Under the pieces are notes generated by a model. The model was not told the DNA's origin, ran no database searches, and saw nothing but the letters and a program-made list of their open reading frames with translations. The translations under genes were made by a program, and so were the position numbers. From UBA5209 sp964625015 (GTDB lineage: Bacteria; Patescibacteriota; Dojkabacteria; SC72), in the NCBI GenBank assembly GCA_964625015.1, contig CAZUZI010000043.1, positions 1 through 7,303 on the forward strand: a stretch of DNA of 7,303 nt. Direction: 5' to 3'. This document shows positions 1-5,371 of the stretch, one piece after another. Position 1 is the first letter of the stretch; each line of letters starts with the position of its first letter.

Positions 1-47
1 GCACACAGCCAACGTTCATCCTGAGCTATGATCAAACTCTCATTGAA
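1..47 (-). rRNA. rrs: 16S ribosomal RNA, 5' end only (partial)
   Basis: The reverse complement reads into the near-universal bacterial 16S start (AGAGTTTGATC at 40 down to 30, then CTCAGGATGAACG). By alignment to E. coli numbering, base 8 falls at window position 40, so 16S position 1 falls near 47. The remainder of the gene lies left of the window. The base equivalent to E. coli G21 is A (window position 27), a mismatch to primer 27F. It turns the U13-G21 wobble of helix 1 into a U-A pair, so it looks like a real, structure-preserving change. C36 is U, and positions 41 to 45 also differ from E. coli. The identity as 16S is certain. The exact mature 5' end is inferred from alignment only. Confidence 0.97.
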
Positions 48-72
48 AAACGTTTAACTTTACAATACTAAG

Positions 73-90
73 TAACGGCTTAAACCGTTA
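73..90 (-). repeat. leader hairpin nearest to 16S, TAACGG/CCGTTA stem
   Basis: TAACGG and CCGTTA form a perfect 6-bp stem around TTTAAG. One further U-G pair would leave a UUAA tetraloop. It ends 25 nt before the mature 16S 5' end, so it is a candidate structure for 16S 5' maturation or for separating leader from rRNA folding. Confidence 0.5.
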
Positions 91-102
91 GCGAAATACA
101 GA

Positions 103-121
103 CCAATCAACGCCGGATTGG
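103..121 (-). repeat. leader hairpin, CCAATC/GATTGG stem
   Basis: CCAATC (121-116) pairs with GATTGG (108-103) across a 7-nt loop (CGGCGTT). It lies 56 nt upstream of the mature 16S start, next to the hairpin at 90-73. Both stems are perfect, which suggests an ordered structure ahead of 16S. Confidence 0.45.
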
Positions 122-150
122 ATTTGTGTATAAGACTTTTTTAAATGAAT

Positions 151-168
151 TGTGTGGAAAACCACACA
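151..168 (-). repeat. leader hairpin, 7-bp stem with UUUU loop
   Basis: The transcript reads TGTGTGG, TTTT, CCACACA: a perfect 7-bp stem with a tetraloop, the longest local stem in the leader and one of its most GC-rich. The sequence that follows is A-rich (ATTCATTTAAAAAAG) with no U-tract, so it does not look like a terminator. A role in leader folding or pre-rRNA processing is an inference. Confidence 0.55.
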
Positions 169-181
169 CACTTATATCAGA

Positions 182-203
182 AAGTCATAATATGTTTTGA
201 CTT
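182..203 (-). repeat. leader hairpin, AAGTCA/TGACTT stem
   Basis: The arms AAGTCA (203-198) and TGACTT (187-182) form a perfect 6-bp stem around a 10-nt AT-rich loop, downstream of the boxA-like element. The stem is weak in a low-GC sequence. It is listed because it is one of several regularly placed stems in the leader. Confidence 0.35.
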
Positions 204-219
204 CCTGTCACTCTTCAAC

Positions 220-231
220 TTTTAAGGAGCT
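220..231 (-). promoter_or_regulatory. boxA-like antitermination element in the rRNA leader
   Basis: The transcript reads AGCTCCTTAAAA, which matches the E. coli rrn boxA TGCTCTTTAACA at 9 of 12 positions. It lies about 97 nt into the predicted leader and 172 nt before 16S. In known rrn operons boxA RNA is bound by NusB and ribosomal protein S10 (NusE), which prevents Rho-dependent termination and helps 16S folding. A small hairpin lies just upstream at 245-234, as boxB does in the classical arrangement. The match is by eye. Confidence 0.5.
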
Positions 232-233
232 GA

Positions 234-245
234 GTTGGAAACAAC
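234..245 (-). repeat. short hairpin just upstream of boxA (boxB-like position)
   Basis: The transcript reads GTTG, a TTTC loop, then CAAC: a perfect 4-bp stem with a 4-nt loop, ending 2 nt before the boxA-like element. The CAACT that includes its 3' arm can instead pair with AGTTG just downstream of boxA (220-216), which would place boxA in a 12-nt loop. The two foldings are mutually exclusive. The stem is short and could be chance. Confidence 0.3.
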
Positions 246-277
246 ACAATACTCTCTTATTAAAAAGGTGGTGTTCT

Positions 278-294
278 TTAGAGGAAATCTCTAA
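278..294 (-). repeat. leader hairpin, 6-bp stem
   Basis: The transcript forms TTAGAG, a 5-nt ATTTC loop, then CTCTAA. It is the first stem after the predicted start, about 34 nt into the leader. It overlaps a short direct repeat (AGAGGAAA on the plus strand at 280-287 and 294-301, period 14). There is no following U-run, so it is not an intrinsic terminator. Confidence 0.4.
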
Positions 295-334
295 GAGGAA
301 ACCTAATACTCGTCTATCCCAAACTCGTGACGTG

Positions 335-363
335 ATTTTATCACACAAACATAGAGTATGCAA
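335..363 (-). promoter_or_regulatory. rRNA operon promoter (sigma70 type, extended -10)
   Basis: On the minus strand, TTGCAT (363-358) is followed by exactly 17 nt and then TAAAAT (340-335). The -10 matches the TATAAT consensus at 5 of 6 bases and is preceded by TGA, giving an extended -10 motif. The -35 matches only its TTG half. The expected start is an A near 328, about 281 nt upstream of mature 16S. The position, downstream of the ligase stop and reading into 16S, makes this the best candidate for the rrn promoter. Confidence 0.72.
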
Positions 364-376
364 GGGTTAACAGTGC

Positions 377-405
377 ATTATTACCAAATCAATTACGCAA
401 CCCAA
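377..405 (-). promoter_or_regulatory. possible second, upstream rRNA promoter
   Basis: On the minus strand, TTGGGT (405-400), a 17-nt spacer and AATAAT (382-377) make a second, weaker sigma70-like match. It lies upstream of the better promoter and within 24 nt of the ligase stop. The -10 matches 5 of 6 bases but lacks the strongly conserved first T, and the -35 has only TTG. Tandem rrn promoters are common, which is the main reason to list it. In a region this AT-rich it may be chance. Confidence 0.25.
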
Positions 406-428
406 AAACACCTCAGATCAACAACATT

Positions 429-2273
429 TTACTTAATATCGACAGGAATATCTTTACCTTTTCTCATATGATACATAGACTCCAGCTCCCCAACAGTAGT
501 TATATCTTCTAAAAGCTTATCCCTATCAAATTCTATCAGTCTAGGGAACCTTAAAGACAACCCACCTCCCACTTCCTTATCTCCCTTTGAAATATTCTTA
601 GTTATCTCATCAGCATCAACAGTAACAATATACTTAGGGAGAACCCATACATCTGGAACAGAGATCTCACTACAACGAACATTCTTAGGAATTTTCGCTT
701 CACGTATTTTAGATAAATGAGTACTCATCTCTTTTAGCATTACATCGTCCAGACCTGTTCCAACCTTACAAATAACATCTATAGTACCACTCTTCTCGTT
801 TAAAATACCACACCAAATTGCACCGATGCCCAAATCAGATCTTCTCCCAGAACCGTAATCATATCCAACGATAACCATATCTACAGTGTCAACAAGCTCC
901 TTATTTATAGATTTCTTTATCTTTATCCATTCATAATTCCTAACACCAGCCCTATACCCACCTTTAAATTTCTTTACTATTATCCCCTCCAGCCCCTGCT
1001 CGACAGACTCATCGAAATACCTCTTCAACTGATCTAATGTAGAAACTGTGCTTGAATTGGCAACTTCAATACTCCCATGTATATTCTCAATCTCCTTATT
1101 TAGTATCTCAACCCTCTCCTTCGTATCAGTTAAAACAAGAGATTTCTCATTTATATATAAGATATCAAATGCAAACGCCTTAACAGGTATACTTTCCCTC
1201 TTTATATGAACAGAGTGCTTTCTTCTTCTTTGCATTGTTTCTTGATATGAAAGGAATTTTCCTTTACTGTAATCCCAACCCAACAACTCAGAATCTAATA
1301 CAAAAGAACTAAGAGGGATACTTTTTGCACTTTCTACTACCTCAGGAAACATTTCTGTGACATCCTCTAGGTTCCTTGTAAACAATCTAACATTAATATT
1401 AGACTTAGGATCTTCAAAAAGAGTAGCAATAGACTTATTACTACCTTCCATAAATTCTGACCATATCGTAGGAATTGACTCAATACCTTTACTACGACTC
1501 CATTTATGGATCTGGCATCTCAGGCCATCAAACTTTGGCTGAACAAGAACACTCTCATTGAATCTCTCCCAAGCTTCTTCAAATGATCCGACTCTTTCGA
1601 CTAATCTAGAAAGAACCGGAGTCCCTGGGGTTATATCTATATTAGAGAGTTTTTTTACAGCATCTTCACTGACTACTACCCCTGCAAGATATCCGATATC
1701 AGTACAAGTTCCATAGGCATGTTCAAGAATACCTTTCAAGCTTTTATCACCTGCAAGATAAACAGAATACGCATCTAACAAGGACCTAGCATTAATTCCG
1801 AGCCGAAGGGATCCACATATTATACGAACAAAATATTTTGATTCCAAAGAAGACATTGATTTTAATGATTCTAATACGGTTACACCCTTTTCTTGTACCG
1901 AGCCCACTCCTTTTGTATTTACTATTTTCCAAAGTATTTCATATATATCTAAAATTGAGTATTTAGAATCATTTGTAGCATATTCACTCCAAACCTTCTC
2001 AACTGTATCCCCAATATCTCCAGTTTGTTGCCTTATATTAACCATATCTACCTGGGTATATTTTGAAAGGAGATTTAACAAGCTTTTCTCTGAATAGTTA
2101 AATTCTGCGTTAACAAATAATGGAGCAACCCTACCAAGCATAATATATGAAAGGATTTGCACCTCCTTTTGATTACACTTCCTTAGGAATTCAGCTGTAA
2201 TTTGAGTAATTTCATTCCTAGAACTTACTCCTTCTATCTTTTCGAAAAACCTTGCTGTTTCTAAAAATTTCAT
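429..2273 (-). CDS. lig: ATP-dependent DNA ligase, archaeal/LigB type
   Basis: This 614-residue enzyme should seal nicks in duplex DNA using ATP: adenylation of a lysine, transfer of AMP to the 5' phosphate, then phosphodiester formation. The order is an N-terminal DNA-binding domain (about 1-200), adenylation domain (about 240-455) and OB-fold (about 460-590). Motif I is KFDG with catalytic Lys247, followed by Arg252. FTRNLED is at 298-304, motif III SELLG has Glu329, FAFDILY is at 367-373, motif IV EGIIVKK at 429-435, motif V WIKIKK at 449-454, and LSLRFPR at 572-578 in the OB domain. Archaeal relatives are usually about 560 residues. Much of the excess is an insertion at about 259-292, between motif I and the FTRNLED segment. 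The ATG is 2 nt after the stop of the winged-helix gene, implying translational coupling; no Shine-Dalgarno is visible. Bacteria normally rely on NAD-dependent LigA for replication. Whether this genome also has ligA cannot be seen. With polA two genes upstream, it probably finishes Okazaki fragments and repair patches. Confidence 0.95.
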   Translation of the reverse strand: MKFLETARFFEKIEGVSSRNEITQITAEFLRKCNQKEVQILSYIMLGRVAPLFVNAEFNYSEKSLLNLLSKYTQVDMVNIRQQTGDIGDTVEKVWSEYATNDSKYSILDIYEILWKIVNTKGVGSVQEKGVTVLESLKSMSSLESKYFVRIICGSLRLGINARSLLDAYSVYLAGDKSLKGILEHAYGTCTDIGYLAGVVVSEDAVKKLSNIDITPGTPVLSRLVERVGSFEEAWERFNESVLVQPKFDGLRCQIHKWSRSKGIESIPTIWSEFMEGSNKSIATLFEDPKSNINVRLFTRNLEDVTEMFPEVVESAKSIPLSSFVLDSELLGWDYSKGKFLSYQETMQRRRKHSVHIKRESIPVKAFAFDILYINEKSLVLTDTKERVEILNKEIENIHGSIEVANSSTVSTLDQLKRYFDESVEQGLEGIIVKKFKGGYRAGVRNYEWIKIKKSINKELVDTVDMVIVGYDYGSGRRSDLGIGAIWCGILNEKSGTIDVICKVGTGLDDVMLKEMSTHLSKIREAKIPKNVRCSEISVPDVWVLPKYIVTVDADEITKNISKGDKEVGGGLSLRFPRLIEFDRDKLLEDITTVGELESMYHMRKGKDIPVDIK

Positions 2274-2275
2274 AG

Positions 2276-2632
2276 TTATTTCTTTAATATATATCTGCTA
2301 TCTTTTGTATTACCCTCCTGGACAACGAAACCTAACTCAACAAGCTTAGTCATATCCCTTCGAAGTGTTCTTGTCGAAAGATTTGGAGCAATAGAATAGA
2401 CATCGGTAGGAAGAAGAGTATCTCTCTTTTTAAATAATTTTAAGATATCTTCCTGCCTCTGATTAAGTTTTCCCCTACTTTTCCTTACAACAGTTTCAAG
2501 ATCCTTCTTTCCATCTTTTTTTACCTCTCTCTCATTACTTCTCTCTGCTGTACGGGCGTTTTTATATAAATATTTAAAAACAAGGGTAACACCCAGTATT
2601 GATAAAATGAATCCGAATAGCTTTTTACCCAT
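2276..2632 (-). CDS. membrane-anchored winged helix-turn-helix protein (DeoR-like fold)
   Basis: This is a 118-residue protein of unknown specific role. Residues 5-23 form one hydrophobic segment (LFGFILSILGVTLVFKYLY). A highly charged, mostly basic linker follows (about 24-54), which by the positive-inside rule puts the C-terminus in the cytoplasm. Residues about 55-118 resemble the N-terminal DNA-binding domain of DeoR-type regulators: helix 57-69, a recognition-type helix around STRTLRRDMTKLVELG (86-101), and a wing ending in SRYIL. No ligand-binding or enzymatic domain is present. The gene starts 12 nt after the polA stop and ends 2 nt before the ligase ATG, so it is almost surely co-transcribed with both. 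The region before its ATG (TTAGAAAT) has no Shine-Dalgarno. It could tether DNA to the membrane, sense an envelope signal, or regulate the operon; none of these is shown by the sequence. The gene being real is well supported by its placement; the function is inference. Confidence 0.85.
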   Translation of the reverse strand: MGKKLFGFILSILGVTLVFKYLYKNARTAERSNEREVKKDGKKDLETVVRKSRGKLNQRQEDILKLFKKRDTLLPTDVYSIAPNLSTRTLRRDMTKLVELGFVVQEGNTKDSRYILKK

Positions 2633-2644
2633 ATTTCTAATTAT

Positions 2645-5335
2645 TTATTTTAGATCAGACAATCTTAGACCAGATGAAACATGCACTTCTAAAGGTACAG
2701 ACATCTGGACAGTATTCAACATAATATCTCTAACATCTTTACTAAATTTCTCAACAACATCTTCTTGAACTTCCATAATGATCTCATCATGTATTTGCAG
2801 GAGGATATATGCAGTATCTTTTAGCTCCTTTTTGATATATCTTGCAATCTCAATCATTACATATTTCATAATATCCGCTTCACTGCCCTGTATTGGCATA
2901 TTAATTGCTTCTCTTGCAGCAGCTGCTCTTGCCCTAACATTTCTAGAACGAATCCCAGATATATTTCTAGTAGTTCCAAACATTGTTTGTACATACCCTT
3001 TCTCAAATGCACTATACTCTGTCTTCTTCATAAATTCCTCCACTCCTTCGTAATGATCAAAATACGATCGTATATACTTCCCAGCAAGTTCTCTGTCTAT
3101 CCCTAGTAAACGGGACAGACCGAAAGGTGTTTGTCCGAAAATTATTCCGAAATTGACTGTTTTTCCAATTTTCCTATCCTTTGGAGATATTTCTACCATT
3201 TTCTTATTCAGAACTCTTGAAGCAGTTGCACTGTGAATATCAAGATCATTAACGAAATCCTGAACAAGAAGTTTGTCATTTGCTAATTCCGCCATAATAC
3301 GAAGTTCCATCTGAGAATAGTCCATCGCAACAAATTTAAAACCATCTCTTGCTTTAAAACACTCCCTAACCCTTTTAGCCCAATCACCATCTAATGGTAA
3401 ATTCTGCATATTAGGATTGACAGACGAAAACCTACCAGAAGTAGTACCTGTTTGTTTAAAATCTGTATGTACAGTATAGATACCATTTTCATCTGCCTTA
3501 CTATTCAAGAACAATGGTTCAACATATGTACTCTGTATTTTAGAAATCTCCCTAAAATACAATAGATGTTCAATAATTGGGTGCATTCCTTGCATATTTT
3601 GCAACACAGACTCTCGAGTGCTACCGCCAGCATTCTTAGGTAAACCAAGCTCTCTATACAAGATATCAGATAGTTGCTTTGGAGAATTTATATTAAACTC
3701 ATGCCCAACAATACTGTATATTTCCTTGGAAACATTAGATATTTCATTTTTTAACTCTTCACGAAGAGCAGAAAGTTTCTCCATATCCAACCCAATCCCC
3801 TTTCTTTCCATATTTGAAAGTATTATAGAAGTTGGTATCTCAATATGTCTAAGAACATTGAGTAGAAGATCATCCTTTACTTTAAGACAATCTTTAATCT
3901 TCTCTTGAGTATGAGGATATAGCTCTAGACTATTCATTTTTTCACTCTGAGCAACATATGAATCACCAAGAATATCCATAACGGATTCCAATTGATTAGG
4001 TGCTACTTTTTCATTCAATATCTTAGTTGAGTAATCAAATGCAAGATCTTTAAGTTTAGATTCTCTTTTTTCAGAATTTAAGATGTGTTGCGCCAAAGAC
4101 AGATCAAAGAAATTACTTGTATCAATATCAATACTTATATATGCATATGTACACAGCTCTTCCAAATTGTAGAATACTACATTTTTACCATTAAGATACC
4201 CCAATATGTTAAACATCTTCATTCTGTAATCTTTCACATTTCCATTGACAATTCCTCTAACTAAAAGATACGGTTCAGAATTAAATGATTCAGAAGAAGA
4301 AATATATGCTACATATATCTTCTCAAATGATTCTATATCTTTAGAGAAATCATCTTCAGTATTCCATGTATATTCATTATTATCACTATTAAACATATCT
4401 AATTGTGAATAGTTGGACAGAATCTCTTCTTTACCAAAGATATCATCCAATTTCTTAAAAAGGGATCTAAATCCGAACTTTTTGAATGTATGAGTTAATA
4501 ATTGTCTATCAAGATTCTTTAAAATACAATCAGTCAAATGTATATCGATATCAACCTCCCTATCAATTGTTGCCAATTGCCTACTGAATTCTGCTTGTTC
4601 AACACCCTCTATAAGGAGATTCTTTCCTCTACCAGTAATCTCCTCTATATGCTTATATATATTATTAAAACTCCCGAATTTACCGAGCAACTCTAATGCT
4701 GTTTTCTCACCAATTCCTTTTATTCCAGGAATGTTATCTGATTGATCACCAACAATACCTTTGTAATCGATAACCTGCTCTGGATAATATCCAAATTTCT
4801 CATGCGTCTTTTCCCTATCGTATACGACAATATTTTTAAAATTCCCATTCGGAAGACATACAAAAGCCCTGTCGTCGACAAGTTGAAGTAGATCTCTATC
4901 ACCACTTAAGATATATATATTTAAATTTTCATTCTTCCACCTACCATAAGATACATATTTAGATACAGTACCTAAGATATCATCCGCTTCATACCCTTCT
5001 TTCTTTAGTACAGGGATATTAAAAGATTTTAAAACTTCTTCAACAAGAGGGAATTGGTCAATCAAGGATAGATCTGTTGGTTTTCTCGTACCCTTGTATT
5101 CAGAATATATCGTATGCCTGAATGTTGGTTTATGCGTATCCATAGCACAAAGAACATACTTAGGATCGAACATTTCAAGTGCATTAAGAAGCATAACAGT
5201 AAAACCATACACAGCATTTACTTGCAGACCCTCCTCTGTTTGCAATGTTGGAGGATATGCATGAAAAGCCCTATGGATTACAGCATTAGCATCTATTGCT
5301 AGAAATATCTCTTTCTCTTTATTTATTATGGTCAT
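2645..5335 (-). CDS. polA: DNA polymerase I with 5' nuclease domain and degenerate proofreading domain
   Basis: This is an 896-residue family A polymerase, close to the usual length of about 880-930. The 5'-3' exonuclease domain (about 8-290) keeps its metal-binding acidic residues: Asp15, Asp66, EADD at 116-119, GDRDLLQLV at 145-153 and GDQSDNIPG at 196-204. The 3'-5' exonuclease region (about 325-480) lacks the DxE of motif I (VAYISSSES instead) and a convincing third motif, so proofreading is probably lost, as in Taq polymerase. In the polymerase domain, TTSGRFSSVNPNMQNLP (621-637), motif A DYSQMELR (Asp662), motif B with Arg711, Lys715 and Phe719, and motif C QIHDE (Asp840) are intact. 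The O-helix Tyr equivalent to E. coli Tyr766 is Phe723. It removes RNA primers and fills gaps in replication and repair. The ATG lies 36 nt after the ftsH stop, with a small inverted repeat in front and no Shine-Dalgarno. The ligase two genes downstream would seal the nicks it leaves. Confidence 0.97.
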   Translation of the reverse strand: MTIINKEKEIFLAIDANAVIHRAFHAYPPTLQTEEGLQVNAVYGFTVMLLNALEMFDPKYVLCAMDTHKPTFRHTIYSEYKGTRKPTDLSLIDQFPLVEEVLKSFNIPVLKKEGYEADDILGTVSKYVSYGRWKNENLNIYILSGDRDLLQLVDDRAFVCLPNGNFKNIVVYDREKTHEKFGYYPEQVIDYKGIVGDQSDNIPGIKGIGEKTALELLGKFGSFNNIYKHIEEITGRGKNLLIEGVEQAEFSRQLATIDREVDIDIHLTDCILKNLDRQLLTHTFKKFGFRSLFKKLDDIFGKEEILSNYSQLDMFNSDNNEYTWNTEDDFSKDIESFEKIYVAYISSSESFNSEPYLLVRGIVNGNVKDYRMKMFNILGYLNGKNVVFYNLEELCTYAYISIDIDTSNFFDLSLAQHILNSEKRESKLKDLAFDYSTKILNEKVAPNQLESVMDILGDSYVAQSEKMNSLELYPHTQEKIKDCLKVKDDLLLNVLRHIEIPTSIILSNMERKGIGLDMEKLSALREELKNEISNVSKEIYSIVGHEFNINSPKQLSDILYRELGLPKNAGGSTRESVLQNMQGMHPIIEHLLYFREISKIQSTYVEPLFLNSKADENGIYTVHTDFKQTGTTSGRFSSVNPNMQNLPLDGDWAKRVRECFKARDGFKFVAMDYSQMELRIMAELANDKLLVQDFVNDLDIHSATASRVLNKKMVEISPKDRKIGKTVNFGIIFGQTPFGLSRLLGIDRELAGKYIRSYFDHYEGVEEFMKKTEYSAFEKGYVQTMFGTTRNISGIRSRNVRARAAAAREAINMPIQGSEADIMKYVMIEIARYIKKELKDTAYILLQIHDEIIMEVQEDVVEKFSKDVRDIMLNTVQMSVPLEVHVSSGLRLSDLK

Positions 5336-5336
5336 A

Positions 5337-5351
5337 TTAGTATTTTACTAA
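5337..5351 (-). repeat. perfect small inverted repeat next to the polA start codon
   Basis: On the transcript, TTAGTA, AAA, TACTAA ends one base before the polA ATG, where a Shine-Dalgarno and spacer would be expected. The 6-bp stem has only two G-C pairs, so as RNA it would be weak. As DNA it could be a protein-binding dyad. It occupies nearly half of the 36-nt ftsH-polA gap. Chance is possible in sequence this AT-rich. Confidence 0.35.
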
Positions 5352-5371
5352 AGACCGAAAAGGATATCTAC

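Larger units (their letters stand above)
48..328 (-). ncRNA. 16S rRNA precursor leader
   Basis: This is the stretch between the predicted transcription start (near 328) and the mature 16S 5' end. It has no open frame of useful size on either strand. It contains, in transcription order, short perfect inverted repeats at 294-278, 245-234, 203-182, 168-151, 121-103 and 90-73, and a boxA-like element at 231-220. Leaders of this size with antitermination boxes and processing helices are normal for bacterial rRNA operons. The long RNase III processing stem needs the 3' flank of 16S, which is outside the window, so it could not be traced. The start point is inferred from the promoter and the boundary could be off by a few bases. 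Confidence 0.7.

Noticed and set aside
151..168. Hairpin considered as an intrinsic terminator
   Set aside because: No U-tract follows in the minus-strand transcript, and on the plus strand there is no gene for it to terminate.
62..253. 8-bp direct repeat ACAATACT (62-69 and 246-253) and tandem AGAGGAAA (280-287, 294-301)
   Set aside because: Too short to separate from chance in AT-rich sequence; not evidence of an insertion site or CRISPR.
364..403. GGGTT/AACCC inverted repeat with 30-nt spacing around the possible upstream promoter
   Set aside because: Only 5 bp per arm with a long spacer; likely chance.
2778..3053. Plus-strand frames inside polA (also 3618-3908 and 5114-5302) with hydrophobic translations
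   Set aside because: They are antisense to conserved Pol I motifs; hydrophobic antisense frames are expected opposite coding DNA of this composition.
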